This document shows, in pieces, positions 34,729 to 43,539 of a stretch of 53,472 nucleotides of DNA. Source of the stretch: an uncultured Clostridia bacterium. Lineage in GTDB: Bacteria > Bacillota > Clostridia > Christensenellales > UBA1242. The position numbers and the translations under genes are program-made. The notes below the pieces were generated by a model. It was not told the DNA's origin. It made no database searches and saw nothing but the letters and a program-made list of their open reading frames with translations. Location of the stretch: the NCBI GenBank assembly GCA_944383245.1, contig CALWOU010000006.1, positions 1 to 53,472 on the forward strand. Reading direction: 5' to 3'. How positions within the stretch are numbered: the first letter of the stretch is position 1; each line of letters starts with the position of its first letter.

Positions 34729-37700
34729 ATGAAAAAAGTTACAGTAGACGGAAACTATGCTGCTTCAAACATTGCATATATGATGAATGAAGTTGCTATG
34801 ATATATCCAATCACACCTTCAAGCCCTATGGCTGAAAATTGTGACCAATTTGTTTTTGAGAACAAAAAAAATATATTCAATTCAACCTTAACTCTTCGCG
34901 AGATGCAGAGCGAGGCGGGAGTTGCTGGCGCAGTGCACGGAAGTTTAATGGCAGGCGCGAAAACCACCACGTTCACTTCAAGCCAAGGGTTGCTACTTAT
35001 GATTCCAAATATGTATAAAATTGCAGGCGAGGGTCATCCGTGCGTATTTTACGTGGCAGCGCGCGCTGTGGCAACGCACGCATTGAGCATATTTTGCGAT
35101 TATGGCGATATTTATGCTTGCTTGAAAACGGGATTTAACATTGTGAATTGTTCGAGTGTGCAAGAGGTCAACGATATAGCAATTGCGTGCGAACTAGCAA
35201 GTTTGCGCTCACACATTCCATATATTTGTTTCTTTGACGGATTTAGAACCAGCCACGAACTCAACACAATCTATTTAACCGAACTAGAAGATTTAAAAAA
35301 GATTGTCAATTTCACAGATATAACCAACTTTAAGCGCGAGGTAATGAATAATTTTTCGCCATTTTCAGCGGGAACTAACCAAAATCCAGACGTGTTTATG
35401 CAAAATAGGCTTCGTTCACTTGAAAAATATAAGTCTGCAATTGATGATTTCAAATATGCTCTTCGTCGCCAAGAGATAATCACAAATAGGCATTACGATA
35501 CAATAGAGTATTACGGCAAACCAAATGCAAAAAATGTTGTTGTTGCAATGGGTAGCGCTAGCGACGTTTTGATTATGGCTGAAAAGCAATATAATGGCGA
35601 CGTTGGTATTATAAAAGTTAGAATGTTAAAACCATTCGATGAGGAAAATTTTATAAGGAAACTACCTAAAAAGGTTAAAAATATTACAATTTTAGAGCGC
35701 AATATTGATATGAATGGAGTGGACACATTATCCTCATACGTAATGTCCGCATTGCAAAAACATAAAATCATTGCAAACACCTATTCAGGCTCATATGGTC
35801 TTGGCGGAAAAGAGTTCACACCAGATATGGCGATGAGTGTGTTTGATAATATGATAGGCAGAAAAAAGGACAACTTCACAGTTGGAATTTACGACGACGT
35901 CACACAAACAAACCTAGAAGTAAACGAAAAATTTAACGATAAACTTTCTAATTTCACTATGCGCGTGTATGGGCTTGGGAGTGACGGAAGCGTAAGTTCA
36001 GTAAAAAACACAATCAAAATTTTAGGCGACGCAACCACAAGTTACGTGCAAGGTTATTTTGATTACGACTCTAAAAAGTCAGGAAGCCTCACAATTTCAC
36101 ATATGAGGTCAAGTTTCCTTCCAATAAACGCGCCATTTAATCCGCAAAAAGTGGATTTGATGATGTGCAACAACGTTGGATTTATTGAAAAGTATGATAT
36201 GACTGCCTGCCTAAAGAAAAACGGCATTATGATATTAAATTCACATTACGATTTTGAAACATTAAACAAAATTATGCCAAACAAAATGAAGCACGATATT
36301 GTTGAAAAAAACATTAAATTATACACTGTTGACGCAAACGAAATTGCAAAAAAATATGGTCTTGGCGCTAAAATTAACACTGTTATGCAAACAATTCTAT
36401 TTAAGGTAAGCGACCTTCTTCCGTTTGACACTGCGATGAACGAAATCAAAAATGCAATTGTAAAGTCGTATATGAAAAAAGGTCAAAAGATAGTGGATGC
36501 AAACCTAAATGCAATTAAAGAGGCGGAAGACAAGTGCGAGTTGGTGGACACAAGTAAACTAACACTAAACGAAACCCCTGTTTGCAAAGTTATGCAGTCA
36601 GATTACTATGAGGAAATTATTGTTCCAACCTCAAATCAAGAGGGCAACGATATTCCTGTTAGCAAGTTTGATGAACGCGGAAGAATGCCAACCGACACAA
36701 CCAAGTTTGAAAAACGCGCGCTAGCAACCGAACTTCCAAATTGGATTAGCGAAAAGTGCATTCAATGCGGTAGATGCACTATGATTTGCCCGCACGCAGC
36801 AATTAGACCTGTGATTTTTAGTGATAAGCAAAAAGTTCCAAAAACGTTTACGAGTAGAAAAGCATTCATCACAGAAGGCAATTATAGAATGCAAGTTAGC
36901 ACTCTTGACTGCACAGGCTGTGGAGTGTGCAGTGAAATTTGCCCTGTGAAAGCATTGATTATGACAGAGAGCGATAAAATCCGCGATAAAGAGATTGCAA
37001 ACGAAGAATTTTTGCTAACTCTTCCTCAAATTACACCGTTCACTCCAAACACTGTTAAAGGTGTGCAGTTTAAAAAGCCATATTTTGAGTTTAGTGGCGC
37101 GTGTGCAGGTTGCGGAGAAACTCCTTATATCAAACTTGCCACTCAACTGTTTGGCGATAGAATGTTGATTGCAAATGCCACGGGTTGTTCGTCAATCTAT
37201 GGCGGAACATATCCAACTTGCCCATATAGCAAAGATAAACAAGGATTTGGCCCAAGTTGGGCAAACTCGTTATTCGAAGATAACGCAGAATTCGGCTATG
37301 GCATAGCGGTTGCAAGAAGGGCAGAGAGAAATAGATTTATTAGCGAACTAAAAAATAAAGAGTTTAGCGCACCTATTAAAAAATTGATTGCCCCATTTAT
37401 TGAAAACAGCGAAAATCACGAATATAACAAAGAATTGATATTAAAATTAAAAGATTATAAGCGCGGTCACATTATAAAAGGCGATGATATCTATTTGTTT
37501 GACAATCTAGCATTAATCACGAGCCCAAGCGTGTGGATAATTGGCGGAGATGGTTGGGCATACGACATCGGTTTTGGCGGACTTGACCACGTGGTTGCAA
37601 GTGGCGAAAATGTTAATATTCTAATTTTGGACACTGAAGTTTATTCAAACACAGGCGGTCAAACAAGCAAGTCAACTCCGCGTGGGGCAAGCGCAAAATT

Positions 37701-38169
37701 CAATCTAACGGGTAAAACAACAAAGAAAAAAGACCTTGCTAGTATGCTTATGACGTATAAAGACGTGTACGTTGCCACCGTTTCAATGGGTGCAAATCCA
37801 GACCAGTGCGTAACCGCCTTTGTTGAGGCAGAAGAGTTTGACGGACCAAGTGTGATAATTGCTTATTCTCCTTGCATCTCTCACGGCTACGATTTAAGAA
37901 AAGGTCCAAAACACGCGTTTGATTCAGTAAAAAGCGGGTATAACACATTATTTAGATATAATCCTAACGCGGATGAACCAATGCACGTTGATAGTTTCGA
38001 GCCAACGATGAATTATTCTGAATTTTTAGATAGCGAAAACCGCTTCTCAATTTTATCTAAAATGAACGCAAATAATAAAGACGAACTTTACATTGAAAGT
38101 GAAAAAGACGCAACAAATAGGCGCCACACCTATCTAAATCAACAAAAACTAAACAAAAATAAAAACTAA
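34729..38169 (+). CDS. nifJ: Pyruvate:ferredoxin (flavodoxin) oxidoreductase
   Basis: 1146 residues, a full single-chain enzyme. It converts pyruvate and CoA to acetyl-CoA and CO2, passing electrons to ferredoxin, a core step of anaerobic fermentation. Domain I opens with GNYAASNIAYMMNEVAMIYPITPSSPMAE; the CoA/transketolase-like and flavodoxin-like linker domains follow. Two 4Fe-4S clusters: CIQCGRCTMICP (about 677) and CTGCGVCSEICP (about 730). The proximal cluster and ThDP domain include ACAGCGETPY (about 792), NATGCSSIYGGT, GDGWAYDIGFGGLDHV and NTGGQTSKSTPRG. A strong ribosome binding site and its own promoter and terminator make it monocistronic. Confidence 0.97.
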   Translation: MKKVTVDGNYAASNIAYMMNEVAMIYPITPSSPMAENCDQFVFENKKNIFNSTLTLREMQSEAGVAGAVHGSLMAGAKTTTFTSSQGLLLMIPNMYKIAGEGHPCVFYVAARAVATHALSIFCDYGDIYACLKTGFNIVNCSSVQEVNDIAIACELASLRSHIPYICFFDGFRTSHELNTIYLTELEDLKKIVNFTDITNFKREVMNNFSPFSAGTNQNPDVFMQNRLRSLEKYKSAIDDFKYALRRQEIITNRHYDTIEYYGKPNAKNVVVAMGSASDVLIMAEKQYNGDVGIIKVRMLKPFDEENFIRKLPKKVKNITILERNIDMNGVDTLSSYVMSALQKHKIIANTYSGSYGLGGKEFTPDMAMSVFDNMIGRKKDNFTVGIYDDVTQTNLEVNEKFNDKLSNFTMRVYGLGSDGSVSSVKNTIKILGDATTSYVQGYFDYDSKKSGSLTISHMRSSFLPINAPFNPQKVDLMMCNNVGFIEKYDMTACLKKNGIMILNSHYDFETLNKIMPNKMKHDIVEKNIKLYTVDANEIAKKYGLGAKINTVMQTILFKVSDLLPFDTAMNEIKNAIVKSYMKKGQKIVDANLNAIKEAEDKCELVDTSKLTLNETPVCKVMQSDYYEEIIVPTSNQEGNDIPVSKFDERGRMPTDTTKFEKRALATELPNWISEKCIQCGRCTMICPHAAIRPVIFSDKQKVPKTFTSRKAFITEGNYRMQVSTLDCTGCGVCSEICPVKALIMTESDKIRDKEIANEEFLLTLPQITPFTPNTVKGVQFKKPYFEFSGACAGCGETPYIKLATQLFGDRMLIANATGCSSIYGGTYPTCPYSKDKQGFGPSWANSLFEDNAEFGYGIAVARRAERNRFISELKNKEFSAPIKKLIAPFIENSENHEYNKELILKLKDYKRGHIIKGDDIYLFDNLALITSPSVWIIGGDGWAYDIGFGGLDHVVASGENVNILILDTEVYSNTGGQTSKSTPRGASAKFNLTGKTTKKKDLASMLMTYKDVYVATVSMGANPDQCVTAFVEAEEFDGPSVIIAYSPCISHGYDLRKGPKHAFDSVKSGYNTLFRYNPNADEPMHVDSFEPTMNYSEFLDSENRFSILSKMNANNKDELYIESEKDATNRRHTYLNQQKLNKNKN

Positions 38170-38199
38170 AAAATAGCAAATTCACTTTGCTATTTTTTC
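38168..38199 (+). terminator. Rho-independent terminator after nifJ
   Basis: AAAATAGCAAA/TTTGCTATTTT hairpin with a T run, just after the stop codon. Confidence 0.85.
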
Positions 38200-38279
38200 T
38201 ATGCCAAATTTATAATCTTACACTTATGTTAGTTGTGTTGTTTACTTTTTGTGGTTTAATTTTATTTTTCATCATTTCT

Positions 38280-38375
38280 TGCCTCCACGTCTGGGGTTCC
38301 CCGCAAGACATCGTCGCAGTGGGGTGGTGCTCTGGGAGGTGGCAACGGAGTGTAACGCAGTTGACGGAGAGGTAG
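38280..38375. repeat. GC-rich palindromic intergenic element
   Basis: About 96 bp of GC-rich sequence in otherwise AT-rich DNA, with nested complementary stretches: GCCTCC/GGAGG, GGGG/CCCC, and a right end GGGAGGTGGC followed by TTGACGGAGAGG. It resembles, from memory, short interspersed elements common in gut Clostridia genomes that end in this way. An ORF through it is not believed to be real. Multi-copy status cannot be checked here. Confidence 0.45.
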
Positions 38376-38388
38376 ACTTAGTAACACA

Positions 38389-39201
38389 TTACATTAGTTT
38401 TGATTTGTTGGATTCGTAGAGGTTGTAGATATAAGATTTTGTTATATTGTATTTTTTTTGAATTAATTTAAATGCGTCAGTTTTTGTGTTAGATTTTAAT
38501 AAGATTTTGAGTTCTTTTAATAGAGTTTCATCGTCTGCTTTAGTTTCTTCTTTAGTTGGTTGTTCAACAACTATAACATATTCGCCTTTTGGTTCATCAA
38601 TTTGAGCGGGGAGAGTGAAAAACTCAACTTTTTCGTGCATTTTAGTGAGTTCACTTGCAATTGCAACTTTTACGTTTCCAAGAAAGGAGTAAAGAGAAGA
38701 AAGGTCTTTATTTATATTATATTTTGAAGAGTAAATTATCTTAGTTCCAACAAAATTTTTTATAGATTCGAGCGCTGATTTCAACTCTTTATTTTTCTCA
38801 CTTAAAAAACCAAAAAATGCAAATTTGCTTGCATCAAAACCACTTAAGATAAGTGCGCTAAGCCCAGCATTTGCGCCTGGAACAACAGTAAAAGGCAGGT
38901 CATTTTCAAGCAATTTTTTTGTTAGAATTTGCCCAGGGTCAGAGATAACGGGCATACCCGCATCCGAGATAACTGCCACATTTTTTCCATCTTTTAATAG
39001 TTTAATAATTCCGTCCGCGCTATTTGTTTCATTAAACTTGTGATAGGCAATAGTTTTTGTTGAAATATAATAATGATCTAGTAAAATTTTAGAGTGCCTA
39101 GTATCTTCGCAGGCAATTACGTCGCACTCACGCAAAACATTAATAGCACGTATGCTAATATCTTCTAAATTTCCAATTGGTGTTGCCACAAAATATAACA
39201 T
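38389..39201 (-). CDS. rsmI: 16S rRNA (cytidine-2'-O) methyltransferase RsmI
   Basis: 270 residues when started at 39201. The frame is open further upstream, but MLYFVATPIGNLEDIS is the family's canonical N-terminus and the promoter lies directly before it. Tetrapyrrole-methylase fold. Motifs: ACEDTRHSKILLDHY (about 33), SDAGMPVISDPG (about 80-91), VVPGANAGLSALILSG, FFGFLSEKNKE. It methylates the ribose of C1402 in 16S rRNA with S-adenosylmethionine. Part of the conserved neighbourhood with trmN6, ricT and holB, though separated from them here by a gene on the other strand. Leaderless start with no Shine-Dalgarno. Confidence 0.94.
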   Translation of the reverse strand: MLYFVATPIGNLEDISIRAINVLRECDVIACEDTRHSKILLDHYYISTKTIAYHKFNETNSADGIIKLLKDGKNVAVISDAGMPVISDPGQILTKKLLENDLPFTVVPGANAGLSALILSGFDASKFAFFGFLSEKNKELKSALESIKNFVGTKIIYSSKYNINKDLSSLYSFLGNVKVAIASELTKMHEKVEFFTLPAQIDEPKGEYVIVVEQPTKEETKADDETLLKELKILLKSNTKTDAFKLIQKKYNITKSYIYNLYESNKSKLM

Positions 39202-39207
39202 AATGTT

Positions 39208-39236
39208 ATTATAACGAAAATAGATATATTTGTAAA
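39208..39236 (-). promoter_or_regulatory. Leaderless promoter of rsmI
   Basis: Minus strand: TTTACA (39231-39236), 17-bp spacer, TATAAT (39208-39213), six bases, ATG at 39201. Confidence 0.75.
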
Positions 39237-39339
39237 GAAAAAGGAAATGCGATTGGCATAAATTTTCTAAACAAGCAATATAAATATTTTTAAGATTTCG
39301 TTTCAAATTAAGATTTTTACACTAATTTTGTTTTACCTC

Positions 39340-39367
39340 TTGACAAGTTTCGTTTGTATGATAAAAT
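39340..39367 (+). promoter_or_regulatory. Promoter of the LRR-like gene
   Basis: TTGACA (39340-39345), 16-bp spacer, TAAAAT (39362-39367); a CGGAGGA ribosome binding site follows. Confidence 0.7.
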
Positions 39368-39387
39368 AAACAACATCGGAGGATTGG

Positions 39388-40305
39388 ATGGATTCAAGTT
39401 TAGAGAAAAAAATTATAAATCTGAAAGAAAAAAGTGTTAGTGAACTTGCAAAATTGTTTCACTGCAGAGAGGATGAGATTTGCTTATCTGATTACATTGC
39501 TAGAAAAACGAGCGACACAGTTTGCCCATACAAAGTTATAATGGGTTATGCAAATTTTGAGGACTCTTTAGTTGCAGATTTAGGAAAATTAGAGGTTGTT
39601 GTAGGAAAAGAAACGTTAGAAACTAACGCGCAAAATCAGCGAATTTATTTAGGCATTAATTTATATCGTTCTAAGATAAAGGATTTAAAAAATTTAAAAG
39701 TTGTTTTCGGCACATTTAATGCGTATGGAACACAAATTAAGTCGCTAGCAAAAGTGAAGTTTTTAGGCAGTGGATTAATGCTTACAGGCACACAAATTCA
39801 AGATTTAGGCGCATTAAAAGAGGTTAATGGTTCGCTTTGGATTGAAGAAACGAACATAAAATCTCTTGGACATTTAGAGATTGTAAGTGATGAGATTTTT
39901 GCAAGAAAATCAAAACTTGAGGACGTCGGCAATTTAAGGCAATTTGGTTCGCTATTTTTGGGAGGAGATAACACAAACATTGAAGCCCGCATAACTTCAT
40001 TTAGAAAAGAAGTTAAAGATTTAAGAGCATCTATCCAAACAATCAATAATCATATTGCAAACAAAAAAGCAAAAGGTAAAGGCGATATATCTCGCCTAAG
40101 TTACGATGATAGAAAATTTATTAAAGACGGCGAAGAAATGAGCGAGTTTTTTGAAGAAAGGATAAATTCTAATTTAAGACAAATAAGTTTGTTAAAAAGC
40201 AAACTTAATGATAATTATGTTTCTATTAGACAATTATTCGAAGATAATTTTATAAAATCCGCAAGTGGTTTTAAAAGAAGAGAAATAAACCTTTCAAACG
40301 ATTAA
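39388..40305 (+). CDS. Leucine-rich-repeat-like protein with a C-terminal coiled coil
   Basis: 305 residues, function unknown. After about 50 residues, residues 55-200 carry degenerate repeats of roughly 20 residues of the form xxIKxLxxLxxVxGxxxxxxT (for example SKIKDLKNLKVVFGTFNAYG, TQIQDLGALKEVNGSLWI, TNIKSLGHLEIVSDEIFA), which suggests a short leucine-rich solenoid. The C-terminal 100 residues are charged and helical (FRKEVKDLRASIQTINNHI), likely a coiled coil. No signal peptide. CGGAGGA lies six bases before the ATG. It sits inverted between trmN6 and rsmI, breaking a conserved gene cluster. Confidence 0.6.
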   Translation: MDSSLEKKIINLKEKSVSELAKLFHCREDEICLSDYIARKTSDTVCPYKVIMGYANFEDSLVADLGKLEVVVGKETLETNAQNQRIYLGINLYRSKIKDLKNLKVVFGTFNAYGTQIKSLAKVKFLGSGLMLTGTQIQDLGALKEVNGSLWIEETNIKSLGHLEIVSDEIFARKSKLEDVGNLRQFGSLFLGGDNTNIEARITSFRKEVKDLRASIQTINNHIANKKAKGKGDISRLSYDDRKFIKDGEEMSEFFEERINSNLRQISLLKSKLNDNYVSIRQLFEDNFIKSASGFKRREINLSND

Positions 40306-40319
40306 AAAATTAAAAAAAT

Positions 40320-40356
40320 GGACTATTTTAATTTGTGTTAATTTAGTCCTTTTTTA
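40320..40356. terminator. Terminator between convergent 39388-40305 and trmN6
   Basis: GGACTA/TAGTCC hairpin with a long loop followed by TTTTTTATT; overlaps the trmN6 stop. Confidence 0.6.
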
Positions 40357-41028
40357 TTCTTTATTTTTTGTAACACGAACTCCAGGTCGCGCATTTTTCA
40401 CTGCTTCTGCTAGCACTAAGTACGCCTCTTTGTCGCCATTAAAAACGAATTTTAGTCTTTTTATTTCCATATTGTATTTTGAACAAAGTGTGATGAGTTC
40501 AACCGAACGAGATGCCAAATGCACAATGTAAAATCTACCTTTATCTTTTATAAGTTCGCTTGTTTTTTTAATTATATCCTCTAATGTTGCCTCAATTTCG
40601 TGGCGCGCTATTGCAATTTCGCGCTTTTCATTGATTTTGCTTTTTTCATTCACTTTTTGATACGGTGGATTGCAAATTATAACGTCTGGATTGCGAGGGA
40701 AATCACTAGATTTTAAATCTTTTAAGTTGCAGTTAAAAATCTTACTGCGCCTTTTTAAATTGTTAAATTTGATATTTTCCTCAATGATTTCGCACAAATC
40801 TTTTTGAATTTCGTTGAAATATAGGTGCGAAAAAGCACAATTTGAATACGCATAAAGGCTAATAACTCCACTTCCAGCGCAAAGTTCCAACACGTCGTCA
40901 CTATGCTTAATATTGCAAAATTTGGCGAGCATTATTGCGTCTTGCGTGAATTTGTATAGATTGTCCGATTGGTAAATTGAAACGTTGTTTGGGAAGTGCT
41001 CTAATTTAAAGTTGTCAAACTTAGGCAT
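40354..41028 (-). CDS. trmN6: tRNA1(Val) A37 N6-methyltransferase-like
   Basis: 224 residues. Class I SAM-dependent methyltransferase of the TrmN6/YabB type, expected to methylate N6 of an adenine in tRNA. Start LEHFPNNVSIYQSDNLYKFTQDAIMLAKF is typical. SAM loop VLELCAGSGVISLYAY (about 45-60), acidic FNEIQKDLC, and the catalytic NPPY in DVIICNPPYQK (about 116). The end LVLAEAVKNARPGVRV matches the family. GAGGTGG lies five bases before the ATG. In an operon behind holB and ricT as in Bacillus. Its first 17 codons and ribosome binding site are duplicated just upstream. Confidence 0.92.
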   Translation of the reverse strand: MPKFDNFKLEHFPNNVSIYQSDNLYKFTQDAIMLAKFCNIKHSDDVLELCAGSGVISLYAYSNCAFSHLYFNEIQKDLCEIIEENIKFNNLKRRSKIFNCNLKDLKSSDFPRNPDVIICNPPYQKVNEKSKINEKREIAIARHEIEATLEDIIKKTSELIKDKGRFYIVHLASRSVELITLCSKYNMEIKRLKFVFNGDKEAYLVLAEAVKNARPGVRVTKNKE

Positions 41029-41029
41029 A
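40979..41029 (-). repeat. trmN6 5'-end repeat, genic copy
   Basis: 51 bp covering the trmN6 start codon and first 17 codons; repeated with one mismatch at 41091-41141 (offset 112). Confidence 0.85.
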
Positions 41030-41140
41030 AGTCCACCTCGGTATAGAGAAATTCAATTTACCCGGGAATGTGCAAACATTCACGCTAAATGAAACGTTGT
41101 TTGGGAAGTGCTCTAATTTAAAATTGTCAAACTTAGGCAT
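41021..41140 (-). CDS. 39-codon upstream ORF made from a duplicated trmN6 start
   Basis: Starts with the same MPKFDNFKLEHFPNNVS as trmN6, then diverges and ends at a TAA that lies 3-5 bases inside trmN6 in another frame, so the ORFs overlap by eight bases. It has its own GAGGTG site about five bases before the ATG, also a copy of the trmN6 site. It could couple or dampen trmN6 translation. No function is expected for the peptide. Confidence 0.5.
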   Translation of the reverse strand: MPKFDNFKLEHFPNNVSFSVNVCTFPGKLNFSIPRWTYA

Positions 41141-41141
41141 A
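41091..41141 (-). repeat. trmN6 5'-end repeat, upstream copy
   Basis: Second copy of the 51-bp repeat, providing the start of the upstream ORF at 41140. Confidence 0.85.
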
Positions 41142-41194
41142 CACGCACCTCAATTGACTCAAATTAAGAAGATTTTTCATAATTTTTCCTTTGT

Positions 41195-41989
41195 TTATTT
41201 TTTATTTAGTTTAAAAGTTATTTCAGATAATGGGTAGGTTTTTATCTCAGTTGTATCTTCATTAGAAAACTCAACTTTAATAATTTCACGCAATATGTCA
41301 GTTGAAGTAACCTTGCCTTCGCCGTCTGGAGTTTTCACAATGCTACCAACGCGTGGCATAAGTTTATTCATTTCGCTATAATACTCATCTTCATATTTTA
41401 AGCAACACAAAAGTCTACCGCACATTCCATTAATTCGCGTTGGATTGAGAGTTAAATTTTGATTTTTTGCCATTTTAATGCTCACCTTGTCAAAATCAGA
41501 TAAATACAATTTGCAACAAGTAACTCGCCCACACATTCCAATCGCGCCAAGCATTTTCGATTCGTCGCGGTTTCCAATTTGGCGCATCTCAATTCGCGTT
41601 TTATATTTTGCACCTAAAACTTTTATTAGTTCTCTAAAGTCCACGCGCGTTTCAGACGTGTAGTTTACAATCAGTTTTGACCTATCTAAATTGGTTGAAA
41701 TAAACCCAATCTTCATATCAAGCCCGTTATCCGAAGCAATCTTTTTAATTTCGGGAAGTAGGGTGCGAGTGTATTTGCAATTTTCGCAATTTTTTAAAAT
41801 GTCATCTTTAGTTGCAACGTGCACAAAACTTGCCAAATCTAACTCTAAATTTTTTGTTTTTCCCTTAATTGTTCCAAGTTCAAGACTGCCAGAGTGTGAA
41901 ATCACAACTTGAGTTTTTGGCTTAATATTTTCTTCCGTTTCAATTCTAACTGACACGGGGGTGTTGTTTAGTAATACTTCTATTTGCAT
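41195..41989 (-). CDS. ricT: PSP1 domain protein RicT (YaaT)
   Basis: 264 residues. In Bacillus, RicT works with RicA and RicF as an iron-sulfur-containing complex that promotes RNA processing by RNase Y and affects sporulation and biofilms. Conserved cysteines are visible: CENCKYT (about 49-55), MCGRVTCCKLYLSDF (about 152) and MCGRLLCCLKYEDEYY (about 189). GGAGAAATTTTT precedes the ATG. Overlaps the end of holB by ten bases, consistent with coupling. The partner genes ricA and ricF are not in this window. Confidence 0.93.
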   Translation of the reverse strand: MQIEVLLNNTPVSVRIETEENIKPKTQVVISHSGSLELGTIKGKTKNLELDLASFVHVATKDDILKNCENCKYTRTLLPEIKKIASDNGLDMKIGFISTNLDRSKLIVNYTSETRVDFRELIKVLGAKYKTRIEMRQIGNRDESKMLGAIGMCGRVTCCKLYLSDFDKVSIKMAKNQNLTLNPTRINGMCGRLLCCLKYEDEYYSEMNKLMPRVGSIVKTPDGEGKVTSTDILREIIKVEFSNEDTTEIKTYPLSEITFKLNKK

Positions 41990-42894
41990 AAAAATTTCTC
42001 CTGAAGAATTTTGAATAGTAAATTATCTAATACATAAGTAAAATTCACATTTGCATTTACATATTTATATGCCTCATCGATGTGTGGCAAAATTTTAATG
42101 ACCGCTTTATCGTTATACTTTAGTTTTAAAGTAAGGATTTTATTTTTATCGAATTTTTTAGGTGTTAAAATATCTAAAAAAATGTCCATCAAACAACTAA
42201 AAAAGAGTGATTTATCTTTAATTTCAAGGCTAGATACCACACTTGATATATCCGCAGTTGTGTTCAAATTTTCAAGAAGGTTGAAAACTTGATTTAACGT
42301 GTTTGAATAATCATTATTTGTAACTAAATTTATACTTTCTGTTAGGTTAAAATCTTGATTTAAGACGGGTTCAATATTGATATTTTCTTTCTTTAGTTCG
42401 TTAGAAATCAATTTTTTATCACTAAGAGAAATAGATGAAACAAACACTTTGTTTAATCTGCTTAAAATAGTTGGCAACAATTTAGATATTTTATTCGTTG
42501 TGAAAATAAACACAGTGCTATCATTTGGTTCTTCTAGCGATTTTAATAGTTTGTTTTGCGCGGTTTCGTTTATAACGTCCGCATTAAAAATGATTAAAAC
42601 ACGCGTTTTGGATTGCACAGGTTTAGTTGAAATCAAATTCACAATTTTTGAAATATCTTCAACCTTAATGCTATCTTGCTCGATTATCGTCAAATCTGGG
42701 TGGGATAAACTTTTAAACTGCAAGCAAGCAGGGCATTTTCCGCAAAACGAACCATTTTCACACAATATCTCGCCAGCACGCGTTAGTGCTATCTCTTTAT
42801 TCAAAAATGAGTCTAACGAATAAAACAAGTATGCGTGATTGTCCGTCAGGCGCAAAGATTTATAGCAATTAGTGTTCTTAATGCAGTCCAGCAT
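41980..42894 (-). CDS. holB: DNA polymerase III delta' subunit
   Basis: 304 residues. Part of the clamp-loader complex that places the sliding clamp on DNA. HAYLFYSLDSFLNKEIALTRA takes the place of the Walker A region, which is degenerate in delta' proteins in general. The zinc module is CENGSFCGKCPAC (about 46-58). KTRVLIIFNADVINETAQNKLLKSLEEP and TILSRLNKVF are typical AAA+ segments. The C-terminal half is divergent. First gene of holB-ricT-trmN6. Leaderless start: TATAAT six bases before the ATG, no Shine-Dalgarno. Confidence 0.9.
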   Translation of the reverse strand: MLDCIKNTNCYKSLRLTDNHAYLFYSLDSFLNKEIALTRAGEILCENGSFCGKCPACLQFKSLSHPDLTIIEQDSIKVEDISKIVNLISTKPVQSKTRVLIIFNADVINETAQNKLLKSLEEPNDSTVFIFTTNKISKLLPTILSRLNKVFVSSISLSDKKLISNELKKENINIEPVLNQDFNLTESINLVTNNDYSNTLNQVFNLLENLNTTADISSVVSSLEIKDKSLFFSCLMDIFLDILTPKKFDKNKILTLKLKYNDKAVIKILPHIDEAYKYVNANVNFTYVLDNLLFKILQEKFLCK

Positions 42895-42900
42895 ACGTAT

Positions 42901-42929
42901 ATTATAACATAATAAATAACAATTTTCAA
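42901..42929 (-). promoter_or_regulatory. Leaderless promoter of holB-ricT-trmN6
   Basis: Minus strand: TTGAAA (42924-42929), 17-bp spacer, TATAAT (42901-42906), six bases, ATG at 42894. Confidence 0.75.
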
Positions 42930-42945
42930 TTATTTATTAAAACTT

Positions 42946-42974
42946 TTGACTTTATCTTTCATAGGTGTTAAAAT
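42946..42974 (+). promoter_or_regulatory. Promoter of the 149-residue membrane protein gene
   Basis: TTGACT (42946-42951), 17-bp spacer, TAAAAT (42969-42974); divergent from the holB promoter about 20 bp away. Confidence 0.75.
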
Positions 42975-42990
42975 AAACTAGGAGACCAAA

Positions 42991-43440
42991 ATGAATAAAA
43001 CTAGAAAAACTTTTATGCTTACAGGTGCAATTTTATCTATTGTTGAAGCGGGTGTTTTGATTTTGGTAGGTCTTATTCTTTTCGGTGCGTCAAATATGGT
43101 AACAACCGGAATGGTTAGCGAAATTATTGCAAGTGACCCAACAATTGGCGAAGTTGCAGAAGAAGAATTGCAAGCAATGGTTCAACTAATCCAAATGATG
43201 TTCAATGTTATGGCTTTTTATGTTGTTGCACTTGCTATTGCAACAATTCCTGTGGCTATAAAAGTTATGAAAAACACAGGTAACAACAATAAAGGCGCAA
43301 TCATCGCGCTTCTAGTGCTTTCAATTTTCACTGCAAATAACATCACTTTTGCATTTATGATTGTTGCACTTTGTTTGAAAAACAAACCAGTTGAAGTTGT
43401 TGAAGCACCAGAAGAAACTGTAGTTGTGTCAAACGAATAA
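42991..43440 (+). CDS. Small multi-span membrane protein (DUF4064-like)
   Basis: 149 residues. Hydrophobic segments at about 10-34 (ILSIVEAGVLILVGLILFG), 70-95 (VMAFYVVALAIATIPVAI) and 102-130 (IALLVLSIFTANNITFAFMIVALCL) with a short soluble loop between the first two and a Glu/Val-rich tail (EVVEAPEETVVVS). The layout resembles small DUF4064-type membrane proteins of Bacillota, without a known function. TAGGAG lies eight bases before the ATG. Monocistronic, with promoter and terminator. Confidence 0.6.
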   Translation: MNKTRKTFMLTGAILSIVEAGVLILVGLILFGASNMVTTGMVSEIIASDPTIGEVAEEELQAMVQLIQMMFNVMAFYVVALAIATIPVAIKVMKNTGNNNKGAIIALLVLSIFTANNITFAFMIVALCLKNKPVEVVEAPEETVVVSNE

Positions 43441-43455
43441 ATTGATTAAAAAATT

Positions 43456-43484
43456 AAGGAAGAAGTTGTTTTCTTCCTTTTTTA
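43456..43484 (+). terminator. Rho-independent terminator after 42991-43440
   Basis: AAGGAAGAA/TTCTTCCTT hairpin followed by TTTTATT. Confidence 0.85.
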
Positions 43485-43539
43485 TTGCTTTTATTTAGTT
43501 TAGATTGTAATTAATTTTTCAACAATTTTAAAATGATTT

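Noticed and set aside
34729..38169. Several 60-90 codon ORFs inside nifJ on the minus strand
   Set aside because: Shadows of a long, clearly functional gene with no start signals.
38187..38375. 62-codon ORF after nifJ
   Set aside because: It begins in the nifJ terminator and ends in a palindromic element; no ribosome binding site.
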